Source: Patescibacteria group bacterium
GTDB taxonomy: Bacteria; Patescibacteriota; Minisyncoccia; Moranbacterales; DUUL01
Assembly (NCBI GenBank): GCA_015493225.1
Contig: WGDO01000032.1
Span: forward strand, 1 to 58,234
Length of the DNA: 58,234 nucleotides
Direction of reading: 5' to 3'
Of the stretch, positions 17,392 to 26,855 are shown in pieces (positions within the stretch are counted from its first letter, which is position 1; each line of letters begins with the position of its first letter). A program made the translations under genes and the position numbers. The notes under the pieces are model-generated. The model searched no databases, was not told the origin of the DNA, and saw only the letters and a program-made list of their open reading frames with translations.

Positions 17392-18075
17392 ATGCAACCT
17401 CTAGTTATTTTTGACATTGACGGAACAATTTTTCGTAAAAATTTACACTTTGAGTTAATTAATCAATTAGTTTTGATGGGTGTTTTTCCGGAAAGCATAC
17501 GCAAAGAACTAACAACTTTATATTCTAAGTGGCTAGAGCACGAGGGAACCTATGGACAATATCGAGATGCTTTGGTAAAATTATATGCGGAAAATATTCC
17601 CGGCGTCACAGTGGACACTGTTAAAATTGCCAGTAAACGAATGATTGAATTCCATAAAAAGCGAACCTATATTTTTGCCGAACGATTAATTAAACATCTT
17701 CGAGAGAAGAATTATTATATTATTTCCGTCTCTGGTTCTCCCGAAGAAGCAGTGCAAGAATACAATAAAGTTCATCTACATTTTGATGAGGTATTTGGAA
17801 CAATGTACGAAGAAATAGAAGGAAAATATACTGGTAAAGAAAAAGAAACTCCAGTAGTGGACAAGAAAAAATTCGTAGAGAAATATATGAAGGAGAATAA
17901 TTTTAATAAAAAAGATTCCTATGGGATTGGGGATACGGAATCTGATGCTGGCTTTTTGGAATTAGTAGATAACCCCATTGCCTTTAATCCGGACAGTAAT
18001 TTAAAAAATATTGCCGAAGTGAAGAATTGGAAAATAAAGGTGGAGAGAAAGGATGTTGTCTACGATATAATCTAG
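17392..18075 (+). CDS. HAD-IB family phosphatase (SerB-like)
   Basis: A 227-residue haloacid dehalogenase hydrolase. Motif I is FDIDGTIF near the N-terminus with the nucleophilic Asp, motif II is SVSGSPEE, and motif IV is GIGDTESDAGFLE. The helical cap between motifs I and II is typical of subclass IB, which includes phosphoserine phosphatase and lipid or nucleotide phosphatases. The substrate is not determinable. Confidence 0.87.
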   Translation: MQPLVIFDIDGTIFRKNLHFELINQLVLMGVFPESIRKELTTLYSKWLEHEGTYGQYRDALVKLYAENIPGVTVDTVKIASKRMIEFHKKRTYIFAERLIKHLREKNYYIISVSGSPEEAVQEYNKVHLHFDEVFGTMYEEIEGKYTGKEKETPVVDKKKFVEKYMKENNFNKKDSYGIGDTESDAGFLELVDNPIAFNPDSNLKNIAEVKNWKIKVERKDVVYDII

Positions 18076-18185
18076 AAAATTCTACGAATTTTCTGAAAAT
18101 TTTAATTTGTAAATTTTAAATTTTAATTCAATGACTTAATTTTAAATGAAAAAATTATTTAAAAATTAAGTTATTAAGTATAAAG

Positions 18186-19025
18186 ATGAATAAAAAACAT
18201 ATTATTTTATTAAGTTTGTTTGGGGCGGTTTTTTTGGCGGGATGTGCCGAGATGCCGGCCACAAACAATGGAACTATAAGTAATGAAAAAGAAATAAAAA
18301 CAGAAATTCCTAGAAATAATCAAGCGGATAATACTAAATTGGGTAATAATACTCAGGAGCTGGTTAATTTGAGAAAAAAGCAAGAAGCTGAAAATCAACA
18401 AAGCAAAAAAACTCAAGAGTCTGTCGAAAAAAAATCAGCAGATGAAAATAATTTAAATAATAAATCAATAAATCAAATGAGTAATGAAGAAAATAGTAAT
18501 ATAAATATGGAATTGGCAAAAACTTGTCAGTCAGTTACTTTGGATACAACTATGGGAAAAATAAAAATAAAACTATATGGTGATAAAGCGCCAACAACTG
18601 TGGCCAATTTTTGCACCTTGGCGAAAAAAGGTTTTTATGATGGTATTAAATTTCACAGAGTGATTGATGGATTTATGATTCAAACTGGGGATCCAAAATC
18701 AAAAGATAATAGCTTGAAAAGTGAGTGGGGAACAGGAGATCCAGGATATAAATTTAAAGATGAACTTCCTCAGGCTGGAGAATACAAACTTGGTTCAGTA
18801 GCCATGGCCAATTCCGGACCTAATACTAATGGAAGTCAATTTTTTATAGTCTCTGGACAATCCGGCGTAACTTTACCACCAGCGTATTCTTTATTTGGAG
18901 AAGTAGTAGAAGGAATGGATGTAGTAGAAAAAATTCAAAAAGTAGCTACCGAAGAAAAAGGCATCAAAGACCGCCCAGCAGACGACATCACCATCAAAAC
19001 CGCCGTCCCGGAAATTAAGAAATAA
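18186..19025 (+). CDS. Lipoprotein peptidyl-prolyl isomerase (cyclophilin type)
   Basis: A 279-residue secreted lipoprotein. The signal peptide ends at the lipobox LAGC (Cys about residue 20), followed by a charged Asn/Lys/Glu-rich linker to about 110 and a cyclophilin domain. Domain marks are FHRVIDGFMIQTGDP, GSVAMANSGPNTNGSQFFI and YSLFGEVVEGMDVV. It probably assists folding of exported proteins at the outer face of the membrane. A terminator lies about 150 bases downstream. Confidence 0.92.
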   Translation: MNKKHIILLSLFGAVFLAGCAEMPATNNGTISNEKEIKTEIPRNNQADNTKLGNNTQELVNLRKKQEAENQQSKKTQESVEKKSADENNLNNKSINQMSNEENSNINMELAKTCQSVTLDTTMGKIKIKLYGDKAPTTVANFCTLAKKGFYDGIKFHRVIDGFMIQTGDPKSKDNSLKSEWGTGDPGYKFKDELPQAGEYKLGSVAMANSGPNTNGSQFFIVSGQSGVTLPPAYSLFGEVVEGMDVVEKIQKVATEEKGIKDRPADDITIKTAVPEIKK

Positions 19026-19075
19026 CAGCCACCCTTGGCGCCTGTCCCTCGTAGTTGATTAGGCGAAGTGGGATA

Positions 19076-19125
19076 AAGGGGGTCAAATTTTCTCAGTTTA
19101 TTATTTACAAATCATTATCTTTCCA
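19076..19125. repeat. Half copy of a C-run/AAATTTTCTC repeat
   Basis: AAAGGGGGTCAAATTTTCTC matches one arm of the hairpin repeats at about 40885 and 55660. Confidence 0.55.
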
Positions 19126-19178
19126 TTCCACAAAAACAAGAAAGAGATTAAATCTCGGTATCAATAAGTATTTTAAAT

Positions 19179-19211
19179 AAGACTCTTAAGATTTTTAAGG
19201 GTCTTGTTTTT
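19179..19211 (+). terminator. Intrinsic terminator
   Basis: AAGACTCTTAA pairs with TTAAGGGTCTT around GATTT, followed by Ts. It probably ends the cyclophilin transcript. Confidence 0.75.
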
Positions 19212-19332
19212 ATCAACCACAAAACATTTTTCGAGCCAATACTTCAGCGATACCTCCCTAAACGGCAGGCAGGTGTATTACTAAAATATTGACTTGTTTT
19301 CTTTTTCTTAATTTTTTATTCCTTATTTAACG

Positions 19333-19374
19333 CCCGTTACGTCTAGCTCACGGCCGTGAGTTTGACGTAACGGG
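19333..19374. repeat. GC-rich long hairpin upstream of clpB
   Basis: Outer arms CCCGTTACGTC and GACGTAACGGG enclose the self-complementary CTCACGGCCGTGAG. It is unusually GC-rich for this genome and lies 40 bases upstream of the clpB promoter. It could be an operator or a repeat relic; there is no T-run. Confidence 0.6.
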
Positions 19375-19414
19375 GTATTTTGGTTTGGTAAGATCTTTTT
19401 TTGAGTTTTAAATT

Positions 19415-19442
19415 TTGAAATTTTTGGATTTGGTGATATAAT
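19415..19442 (+). promoter_or_regulatory. Probable clpB promoter
   Basis: TTGAAA and TATAAT with a 16-base spacer, leaving a leader of about 108 bases. No CIRCE box is present here. Confidence 0.55.
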
Positions 19443-19450
19443 AATAACAG

Positions 19451-19531
19451 TCAAAAGTCTATAAAGTCCATAAAGTTGAAAGTCAGATAAAATATTAATT
19501 TTAATGGACAAGGGACTTTATAGAATTTTGA
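19451..19531 (+). promoter_or_regulatory. Long stem in the clpB leader
   Basis: TCAAAAGTCTATAAAGTCC (19451-19469) pairs with GGACTTTATAGAATTTTGA (19513-19531) with one mismatch. Similar AGTCTATAAAGT segments nearer the start codon allow alternative pairing. A heat-sensitive RNA switch is conceivable because the gene is a heat-shock chaperone, but the start codon itself is not clearly sequestered. Confidence 0.45.
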
Positions 19532-19556
19532 CTTTATAAACTTTAGACTTAATATT

Positions 19557-22160
19557 ATGGATTTAGAAAAACTAACCACAAAATCACAAGAAGCAATTCA
19601 GCAGGCTCAACAATTAGCGGCCCAGAACGGACATCAGCAAATTGATGTTTGGCACTTATTGTCGGCTTTAATTAATCAAGATGGTTCGGTAATTCCCACC
19701 ATTCTTGATAAATTACAGGTTGACAGTAATGCTTTAAGCCAAGAGATTCAGGAGGAGTTAAAAAAGAAACCGACTATTACCGGTGGAGTAGAAGCCGATA
19801 AGGTTTATGCCACCCAAGAAATTTCTAAAGTGATAGAAGGAGCTTTTTCCGAAGCAAAAACAATGGGAGATGAATATGTTTCCACTGAACACCTTTTGTT
19901 GAGCTTAATGAATATTAGTTCAGAGGTTAAAAATTTATTGGAGAAATATCAAATAACTTCTCAAAAAATAATGGATATTTTGAAAGAAGTGCGAGGTAGT
20001 CAAAAAGTTGATTCGCCAGACCCAGAGGGAAAATATCAGATTATTAAAAAGTACACGGTGAATTTAACAAAAGAAGCGGAAGAAGGAAAAATGGATCCGA
20101 TTATTGGGCGAGATGAGGAAATTAGAAGAGTAATCCAAATCCTAACTAGACGAACTAAAAACAATCCAGTACTTCTGGGAGAGCCAGGAACAGGAAAAAC
20201 CGCCATTGTGGAAGGGTTAGCCCAGCGAATTATCAATAAAGATGTGCCGGATAATTTGCAGGACAAGGAAATTATCGTTATTGATATGGGCTCTTTATTG
20301 GCGGGAGCAAAATACCGAGGTGAGTTTGAAGACCGTTTAAAGGCCTTGATTAATGAAATTGAAAAATCTGACGGACACTATATTCCATTTATTGATGAGT
20401 TGCACACTTTGGTTGGAGCCGGTGCCGGTGAAGGACAGGCCGATGCTTCCAATATGCTTAAGCCAGCCTTAGCCCGTGGAAAATTGAAAATGATTGGGGC
20501 AACTACTTTAAAAGAATATCAAAAATATATTGAGAAAGATGCCGCCCTGGAAAGAAGATTCCAACCAGTTTACGTAGATGAACCTACCGAGGAAGACGCC
20601 ATTGCTATTTTGCGAGGAATTAAAGAAAAGTATGAATTGCATCACGGAGTGCGAATTACGGATGATGCGGTGAAGGCGGCCGTGAAATTAGCGGTGCGAT
20701 ATATTCCGGAAAGATTTTTGCCAGACAAGGCAATTGATTTGTTGGACGAAGCTACGTCTGCTTTGAGAATGGAAATAGAATCTCGTCCAACGGAAATTGA
20801 TCAAATGGAAAGAGAATTGACCAAGTTAGAAATTGAGGAGAAAGCGCTTCAAAGAGAAAAAACGGAAAAATCCAAAAAACGGATAGAAGAAATTAAAAAA
20901 GAAAAGGCTCAGATTAATGATAAGTTAAAAGCAGTTAAGGTGAAATGGCAAAGCGAGAAGGAATTGATAGATAAAATTAAAAAAGATAAAGAGGAGATTG
21001 ACCGTTTGAAAAATGAAGCAGAACAGGCGGAGAGAGAAGGTCATCTAGATAAGGTGGCGGAAATTCGCTATGGAGAAATTCCAAAACTAGAAGAGGAAAT
21101 TAAAAAAACTCAAAAAGAATTAAATAATATCCAGAAGCAGGGTGGTATTTTAAAAGAAGAAGTTACCGAGGAAGATATTGCCAAAGTTGTTTCTCGTTGG
21201 ACGGGAATTCCAGTGGATAAAATGTTAAAAACAGAAAATCAAAAACTAGTACAAGCAGAGAAAGAGTTGTCTAAAAGAGTTATCAGTCAGAGAGAAGCCA
21301 TTAAAGCTGTTGCTAATGCCTTGCGAAGGAACCAGGCTGGACTGACTGATGAAAATCGTCCCATCGGTTCTTTTATGTTTCTTGGTCCGACCGGAGTTGG
21401 TAAAACTGAGTTGGCTAAAGCCTTGGCGGAATTTTTGTTTGATAATGAAGATGCTTTGATTAGAGTGGACATGAGTGAATATATGGAGCAACATAGCGTA
21501 GCCAAATTTATTGGTTCGCCTCCGGGTTATGTGGGACACGAAGAGGGTGGACAATTAACAGAAAAAATTCGACGAAAACCCTACAGCGTGATTCTTTTTG
21601 ATGAAATTGAAAAGGCCCATCCGGAAATCTTTAATATTCTATTGCAAATCTTAGATGATGGAAGATTGACGGATGCTAAAGGACGAACGGTTGATTTCAA
21701 AAACACAGTGATTATTATGACTTCTAATTTAGGCAGTGACGTTATTATTCAAACCTATGATGAAGCTAGAAAAAAGAAAGAAAAAGTTAACCGAGAGGCT
21801 TTAAAACAAAAAGTTCTTGATATTTTACATCAAAGATTCAAACCAGAATTTCTAAATCGCTTTGATGAAATTATTGTCTTTGAATCTTTGAGTCGAGAAG
21901 ATATTGAAAAAATTATTGATTTACAAATTGCTAAAGTAAATCAACGATTAAAAGAAAAGGGTGTGACAATAGAATTGACCGCCAAGGCTAAGAAATTTAT
22001 TCTTGACCATGGTTATGATCCAGCCTACGGCGCCCGTCCTTTAAAAAGAGCTATTCAAAAATATATTTTAGATGAATTAGCTTTACGGCTGATTGAAGGA
22101 AAAATTAAAAAAGGAAAAGTAAAAGTTGATGTAGAGAAGGGAAAGGTTGTGTTTGGATAA
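19557..22160 (+). CDS. clpB: ATP-dependent disaggregase ClpB
   Basis: An 867-residue Hsp100 chaperone that extracts proteins from aggregates together with DnaK. Order: Clp N-domain (1-145), NBD1 with Walker A GEPGTGKT (about residue 210) and [16 protein letters not shown], the coiled-coil M domain (about 400-530) that separates ClpB from ClpA/ClpC, and NBD2 with GPTGVGKT and [15 protein letters not shown]. The C-terminal D2-small domain ends at KVVFG. Full length. It has its own promoter and a structured leader; no Shine-Dalgarno sequence. Confidence 0.96.
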   Translation: MDLEKLTTKSQEAIQQAQQLAAQNGHQQIDVWHLLSALINQDGSVIPTILDKLQVDSNALSQEIQEELKKKPTITGGVEADKVYATQEISKVIEGAFSEAKTMGDEYVSTEHLLLSLMNISSEVKNLLEKYQITSQKIMDILKEVRGSQKVDSPDPEGKYQIIKKYTVNLTKEAEEGKMDPIIGRDEEIRRVIQILTRRTKNNPVLLGEPGTGKTAIVEGLAQRIINKDVPDNLQDKEIIVIDMGSLLAGAKYRGEFEDRLKALINEIEKSDGHYIPFIDELHTLVGAGAGEGQADASNMLKPALARGKLKMIGATTLKEYQKYIEKDAALERRFQPVYVDEPTEEDAIAILRGIKEKYELHHGVRITDDAVKAAVKLAVRYIPERFLPDKAIDLLDEATSALRMEIESRPTEIDQMERELTKLEIEEKALQREKTEKSKKRIEEIKKEKAQINDKLKAVKVKWQSEKELIDKIKKDKEEIDRLKNEAEQAEREGHLDKVAEIRYGEIPKLEEEIKKTQKELNNIQKQGGILKEEVTEEDIAKVVSRWTGIPVDKMLKTENQKLVQAEKELSKRVISQREAIKAVANALRRNQAGLTDENRPIGSFMFLGPTGVGKTELAKALAEFLFDNEDALIRVDMSEYMEQHSVAKFIGSPPGYVGHEEGGQLTEKIRRKPYSVILFDEIEKAHPEIFNILLQILDDGRLTDAKGRTVDFKNTVIIMTSNLGSDVIIQTYDEARKKKEKVNREALKQKVLDILHQRFKPEFLNRFDEIIVFESLSREDIEKIIDLQIAKVNQRLKEKGVTIELTAKAKKFILDHGYDPAYGARPLKRAIQKYILDELALRLIEGKIKKGKVKVDVEKGKVVFG

Positions 22161-22186
22161 GGTTGGTTTGTTTTAAGGAACTAAAG

Positions 22187-22231
22187 AAATCCACCCCTAA
22201 CCCCTCCTTTACAAAGGAGGGGAACTAAAAT
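22187..22231. repeat. C-run hairpin repeat
   Basis: A single copy of AAATCCACCCCTAACCCC followed by the CCTCCTTT-ACA-AAGGAGG hairpin, as at 1150-1246. Confidence 0.8.
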
Positions 22232-22249
22232 CACTAATTTCTCAAAGTT

Positions 22250-23071
22250 TTGTTTCTAAAATTTAAATTAATTATTTTAAGTTTTATTTTTGCTACCGGA
22301 CTGGGAGTTTTTTCTTGGCGAGCCGATTTATATTTTGGGGTTTTGGGATTTTTGATATTATTTAATCTTCTATTGATTTGGCCACTATCAGAAAGAATAC
22401 GTTTTCTAGCCATTCCATTTTTTCTTAGTATCGGTTCCTTAAATTTACTTTATTTGATTGATGGGCAAATGGAGAGAATTCTTTTTATAATCTTGGCTAC
22501 CATTATTCATTATTTATCATTATTGGGAGCTTATCGTCTAAAGCAATATGACTGTGACCAAACGGCCCAGGGAATGATTAATTTAGCCACCATTATAACA
22601 ATTTTTTTCTGGTTTGTCTCTAATTATGGCTGGTATTTAAATTTTGCCATTGATAGTTGGGTGCTGGTAGTTACTTTTGTCGCTTCCACTTTTTTTATTA
22701 CTTTACCGTCCTTAACAATTTGTTTTGTTTCCTGTTATAAAATTAATTATAGACAAAAGAAACAAAAAGAAACAAAAAAGAATTTTGTTATTGCTCTGAA
22801 ACAGCAATTAAAGGTGGAAAAAACAGCCTTATTTTTTAGTAGCATTTTAGCTTTTATTATGGGAGAAGTGATTTGGGGGCTATCATTCTGGCCATTTGGG
22901 TATTTAATAACTGGAATGACGGCGGTAATCATTTTCTTTTTATTCTGGTCAGTGGTGCGTCGTTTCATAATGGGTCGTTTGACAAAAAAGTTTATGGCTG
23001 TTAACATAGTTATGATGTTGACCTTAGTGGTATTAATGATTCTAACTTCCCCCTGGGATATTATAAAATGA
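22250..23071 (+). CDS. Polytopic membrane protein of unknown function
   Basis: A 273-residue, strongly hydrophobic protein with about seven predicted membrane helices and a basic loop near residues 165-185 (KINYRQKKQKETKK). No family is recognised. The start is probably TTG, since no ATG lies near the beginning of the frame. Its stop overlaps the start of the HtrA-like gene (ATGA), implying translational coupling and a joint envelope role. Confidence 0.7.
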   Translation: MFLKFKLIILSFIFATGLGVFSWRADLYFGVLGFLILFNLLLIWPLSERIRFLAIPFFLSIGSLNLLYLIDGQMERILFIILATIIHYLSLLGAYRLKQYDCDQTAQGMINLATIITIFFWFVSNYGWYLNFAIDSWVLVVTFVASTFFITLPSLTICFVSCYKINYRQKKQKETKKNFVIALKQQLKVEKTALFFSSILAFIMGEVIWGLSFWPFGYLITGMTAVIIFFLFWSVVRRFIMGRLTKKFMAVNIVMMLTLVVLMILTSPWDIIK

Positions 23072-24201
23072 TGAAAAAAAGTATAAAATTTATTTTAGGG
23101 ATTATTCTATTTATAGGCTCAGTTTTATTTCTAGCCCTTTTTGTTGCACCAAAAATTTCTACTATGCCCTGGTTTTTAAAATATAATTTATCGGGAAGTA
23201 ATAATCAAAAAACAGTGGTTATAAATAAAACGGAAAAAGTAACCGTCCAGGAGAATTTTTCCCTGAAAAAAGTTGCTGAAAATACTTTGCCCAGTATAGT
23301 GCAAGTTATCTTTGAGCCGACTAAGCCCAAAAAGGGCCAAATTATTTTACCGGTTTCTCAAAGTGGTATTATTTTATCCAGTGACGGAATTATTGTTACA
23401 TCCATTAGTAACAATGATGAAAAATTTATTAATTCAAAATATAAAATTGAAATTTCTTTAAATGATGGAGAAACTATTGAAGCGAAAATTATAGCAAATG
23501 ATGACTTTAATAATTTAGTTTTTTTGAAAGTTGATAAAGACAATTTACCGGTTGCCCCATTTGGTGAAACCGATTCTGTGGAAAGCGGAGAAAAAACCGT
23601 GTTGATTGGACACTCCAAAGAAAATACCGAACAATTATTAATGTCTAACTTAATAGAGGAATATCAAAGAAACTTCAATTCCAGCGGAGCTAAATTTATT
23701 TTTTCCGATAAAAACAGTAATGTTTTAAAATTGGGAATGCCTCTTTCTAACAAATTTATCGGCGGTGCCACAATAGATTTTCAAGGGTCATTGATAGGGA
23801 TTATCAATCAGAGAAGTGATTATGCCGGTAAAGAACATTTTTTTGTTACTCCTATAGAAAATATTCAAAATTCATTTCAACAATTAATTCAAAACAAAAA
23901 AATCAGTTATCCTAAGTTAGGGATATATTATTTAAATATTAATCCAAGCCTAGTTAGATTAAATAGTTTGTCTTCGAAAAATGGGGCTTTGATTTATACT
24001 CCTTCCGGTAAATTAGTTACCATCAAGGGTTCCCGTGGTCGATTGGCAGGATTACGTTTTGGTGATATTATTCTTAAAGTTAATAATGAAGATATTACAA
24101 CAGAAAATACCTTGGGTATGATTTTAAATAAATATAGAGCGGAAGATAAACTGGAATTAGAAATTAAGCGTCAGGACAAAATAATACAGGTAAAGTTATA
24201 A
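23068..24201 (+). CDS. HtrA-like protein with lost catalytic residues, PDZ domain
   Basis: A 377-residue membrane-anchored protein: N-terminal helix (about 5-28), trypsin-like S1C fold (about 70-270) and C-terminal PDZ domain (about 285-377, LAGLRFGDIILKVNNEDI). At the places of the HtrA triad the sequence reads IIVTSISNND (no His), DDFNNLVFLKVD (Asn where DLAVLKI has Asp) and NKFIGGATID (Ile in place of the GNSGGP Ser). It is therefore probably an inactive binding or scaffold protein. It is translationally coupled to the upstream membrane protein and closed by a terminator. Confidence 0.82.
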   Translation: MMKKSIKFILGIILFIGSVLFLALFVAPKISTMPWFLKYNLSGSNNQKTVVINKTEKVTVQENFSLKKVAENTLPSIVQVIFEPTKPKKGQIILPVSQSGIILSSDGIIVTSISNNDEKFINSKYKIEISLNDGETIEAKIIANDDFNNLVFLKVDKDNLPVAPFGETDSVESGEKTVLIGHSKENTEQLLMSNLIEEYQRNFNSSGAKFIFSDKNSNVLKLGMPLSNKFIGGATIDFQGSLIGIINQRSDYAGKEHFFVTPIENIQNSFQQLIQNKKISYPKLGIYYLNINPSLVRLNSLSSKNGALIYTPSGKLVTIKGSRGRLAGLRFGDIILKVNNEDITTENTLGMILNKYRAEDKLELEIKRQDKIIQVKL

Positions 24202-24223
24202 AAAATTTTTATTTGATTTTAAA

Positions 24224-24251
24224 ACAGGCTATTTAATAGCTTGTTTTTTTT
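24224..24251 (+). terminator. Intrinsic terminator
   Basis: ACAGGCTAT pairs with ATAGCTTGT around TTA, followed by eight Ts. It ends the membrane protein/HtrA-like operon. The rest of the 24252-24500 gap holds AT-rich AAATTTAAAATT repeats and C-run fragments only. Confidence 0.85.
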
Positions 24252-24500
24252 GTTACCCCCTATGAAAAGGAGAATGGGGGAGGGTCGGTTAGTTATTTAA
24301 AATTAATGATTTTGCCTATGATCAAAATATGGCATTATAGATTATCGTTTAAAATATTTAAAATTTAAAATTAAATATTCATTTAAAATTTAAAACTTAA
24401 AACTTAAAATTCCCCCTCATCCCCTTTTTACGAAAGGATGACCGCCTTTATCCTACTTTATTAAAATTATGCGGAATAGACTCAGGGGGTATCCCAGCTA

Positions 24501-24528
24501 TTGACAATATTTAAAAACGCGTTATAAT
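24501..24528 (+). promoter_or_regulatory. Promoter of the second envelope cluster
   Basis: A perfect TTGACA and TATAAT with a 16-base spacer, 26 bases upstream of the Wzz-like start codon. Confidence 0.75.
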
Positions 24529-24554
24529 AAAGCGTCATAGTTAATTTTAATCAA

Positions 24555-25826
24555 ATGGACAATTATTTTCAGAAGACAACTAAATCTTGGCAAACTGTAT
24601 TATTTTTTGTCATATTACTAGGCAGTGCCGTTTTTATCGGTAGCGTTTTTGGTTTGGGCGGATATGTTGCTGAAACAGATTTATTGGTAGTCGCCAGTAA
24701 TCCTCAGATTAATCGTGCTTATAATTATGGTGACCTAGGGCAAACCTTAAAAGTAGTTTTGCGAGAGGATGCTTTTCATAAATTGTTGCAGGATAAATTT
24801 TCCTTTGATGTCCCAGATAAAAAAATTAGAGTAAGGCATTATAAAAAAACAGACGTTTTAAAAATCAAAGTGAGAGATAAATCAGTTGCCAATACTCAAA
24901 AGGATATAAAAAATATTTATCAGGCAATTGTTTCATATGCTCCAGAATATTATACCCAGAGTGATAAAATTATTATCAAAACTCTCAAAGCTCCCCAACT
25001 AGTAGACAGCTACACCTTGGCTTGGCAAAGAGGTCTGGAAGGAGCGTTTGCCGGATTGGTAGTTGGCCTACTGGTCATTTGGTTTACTGATTTTCGGCTA
25101 GATTTGTCATTACAAGGAAAATCATCTCGAGCAATAGTTAGACAGAAATTAAGAAGGGAGTTAGAGCGAAGTAACTTTAAAAAAGAATTAGAACCGGAAG
25201 TAGAAGAGTATGTTTTTACTAGTAATGGCTTATTAAAAAATGGTCAATTAGAAAAACTTAAAAAAGAAAAAGAGAAGCAATCTTCTAAAAAACAGAATCA
25301 AAATGCTTTAAAAAAATCCAATTTAACCGAAGTAGATCAGAAAAATAAAAGGAGTAATCAAGACAAAATAACAATAAAACCACAATGTATTACCCTTAAT
25401 ACTTTTGTGGATGATGATTTAAAAGGTAGGAGGCAGAAAGAAATAATTCCGGACAATTTACCAGTTTTTGTTGATGAAAAATATAATAAGGAAAACGAAC
25501 TGGAGCAAGAAAATAGTGACAATAAAAGCACGGAGAAAGTAGAAGAAGTTAGTGTTGATAAAAGTATATCCAAAGAAACAGAAAATATTATTCAGAAAGA
25601 GGAAAGGCAAGTGAAAGAAGTAGCGGAAAAGGAAGACAAAAAAAACATCCAGCAACCCCAAAAAGTTATTTCTTCTTTGGAAAAACCGGAAGCAAAAATT
25701 CCCAGTGCTCATAATATTGCCAATGGTTTTACCCCACCAGTTATTCCAGATATTCCGGCCGATGAAGATTTAAGCCCCGAAGAAATCAAAGATCGCCTCA
25801 ACAAACTATTGAGGGGAGATTTATAG
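24555..25826 (+). CDS. Wzz-like membrane protein with long charged tail
   Basis: A 423-residue protein. Residues 1-185 have the two-helix Wzz plan (helices about 15-38 and 163-183) around a small outer domain. Residues 190-400 are a Lys/Glu/Gln-rich, probably disordered cytoplasmic tail, ending in a conserved-looking acidic helix (DLSPEEIKDRLNKLL). The tail might bind cytoplasmic partners. It heads an operon with a GT2 transferase (13 bases later) and another Wzz-like gene. The family assignment is from topology and neighbours. Confidence 0.6.
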   Translation: MDNYFQKTTKSWQTVLFFVILLGSAVFIGSVFGLGGYVAETDLLVVASNPQINRAYNYGDLGQTLKVVLREDAFHKLLQDKFSFDVPDKKIRVRHYKKTDVLKIKVRDKSVANTQKDIKNIYQAIVSYAPEYYTQSDKIIIKTLKAPQLVDSYTLAWQRGLEGAFAGLVVGLLVIWFTDFRLDLSLQGKSSRAIVRQKLRRELERSNFKKELEPEVEEYVFTSNGLLKNGQLEKLKKEKEKQSSKKQNQNALKKSNLTEVDQKNKRSNQDKITIKPQCITLNTFVDDDLKGRRQKEIIPDNLPVFVDEKYNKENELEQENSDNKSTEKVEEVSVDKSISKETENIIQKEERQVKEVAEKEDKKNIQQPQKVISSLEKPEAKIPSAHNIANGFTPPVIPDIPADEDLSPEEIKDRLNKLLRGDL

Positions 25827-25839
25827 ATAATAAAAAACT

Positions 25840-26832
25840 ATGTCTAAAGAAGTAAAAAAATTAACAGCACTATTACCAACGAGGAGCAGGGATTTTACCT
25901 TGTTGCAAAAAGCTGTCGCCTCGGTAGACTGGGCAGATGAGATATTAATTGCCGATTCTTCAAAGAATAAAAATGGTGCTAAAAAAATTAAAGAATTTGC
26001 CAAAAAGATTGGCGCAAGATATATTTACAGAGATTATAAATATAGTGCCAATTTTAAAAATTGGGTCATTCCCCAGGCTAAATATAATTGGATTCTTTTG
26101 CTTGATTCTGATGAAATAGTGACTGATAAGTTAAAAAAGTATACCAAGAAATTATTAAAAAGTAAATCAATTAATAATTATGATGGTTTTGGAATTGCTA
26201 GAAAACATTTTTTCTTTGGTAAATTTTTAAAGTATGGTGGTAGATACCCATTATATAATATTAGACTTTTTAATAAAAAATGTCGTTATGAAGATAGAAA
26301 CGTACATGCTCATATTATTGTTAATAAAGAACGTTTATTAAATATTAATCCTACTCACGGAGACATTTTACATTTTTCTGATAGGAACTTTGATCAATTT
26401 TTTGAAAGATTTAATCGTTACAGCGATTACCAGGCTCAATATATCTTAAAAATGGCTAAGAAAAAATTATCAATTAATTGGTGGCAATTTTTAACTAATT
26501 TTTTGTATTTTAAAGCAACAATGAAGGATATTTGGTTCTTTATTCCCGGGCATAGCCTCTGGCGTTTTGTTTGGATGTATATTTTGAAATTTGGTTTTAT
26601 GGATGGCAAGGCCGGTTTAAATATTGCTGTATTGTATGCTTTTCAAGATTTTATTTCCAAGACAAAATACTATCATTTGATAGGTAGGAAAGCAAAATTA
26701 AGAACAACCTATCAAAATATATTAATTTATCTCATAGCAACATTATTTAATAACCGTAGTCAATTTATAGAAGAATATCAGAATTTATTTTTTATTAATA
26801 AAGGAAAAGTTAATATCATGAAGAGCGTTTAG
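25840..26832 (+). CDS. GT2 (GT-A) glycosyltransferase, WaaE/KdtX-like
   Basis: A 330-residue family 2 glycosyltransferase. The N-terminal GT-A domain has ALLPTRSRDF, ADEILIADSS and the metal-binding LLLDSDE. The remainder (YPLYNIRLFNKKCRYED, HGDILHFSDRNFDQFFERFNRYS) resembles WaaE-type beta-glucosyltransferases of LPS or capsule cores. The product is presumably a lipid-linked or surface glycan. It lies in an operon with flanking Wzz-like genes; no Shine-Dalgarno sequence. Confidence 0.86.
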   Translation: MSKEVKKLTALLPTRSRDFTLLQKAVASVDWADEILIADSSKNKNGAKKIKEFAKKIGARYIYRDYKYSANFKNWVIPQAKYNWILLLDSDEIVTDKLKKYTKKLLKSKSINNYDGFGIARKHFFFGKFLKYGGRYPLYNIRLFNKKCRYEDRNVHAHIIVNKERLLNINPTHGDILHFSDRNFDQFFERFNRYSDYQAQYILKMAKKKLSINWWQFLTNFLYFKATMKDIWFFIPGHSLWRFVWMYILKFGFMDGKAGLNIAVLYAFQDFISKTKYYHLIGRKAKLRTTYQNILIYLIATLFNNRSQFIEEYQNLFFINKGKVNIMKSV

Positions 26833-26855
26833 TTATAATTAATTTATTTAAAAAT

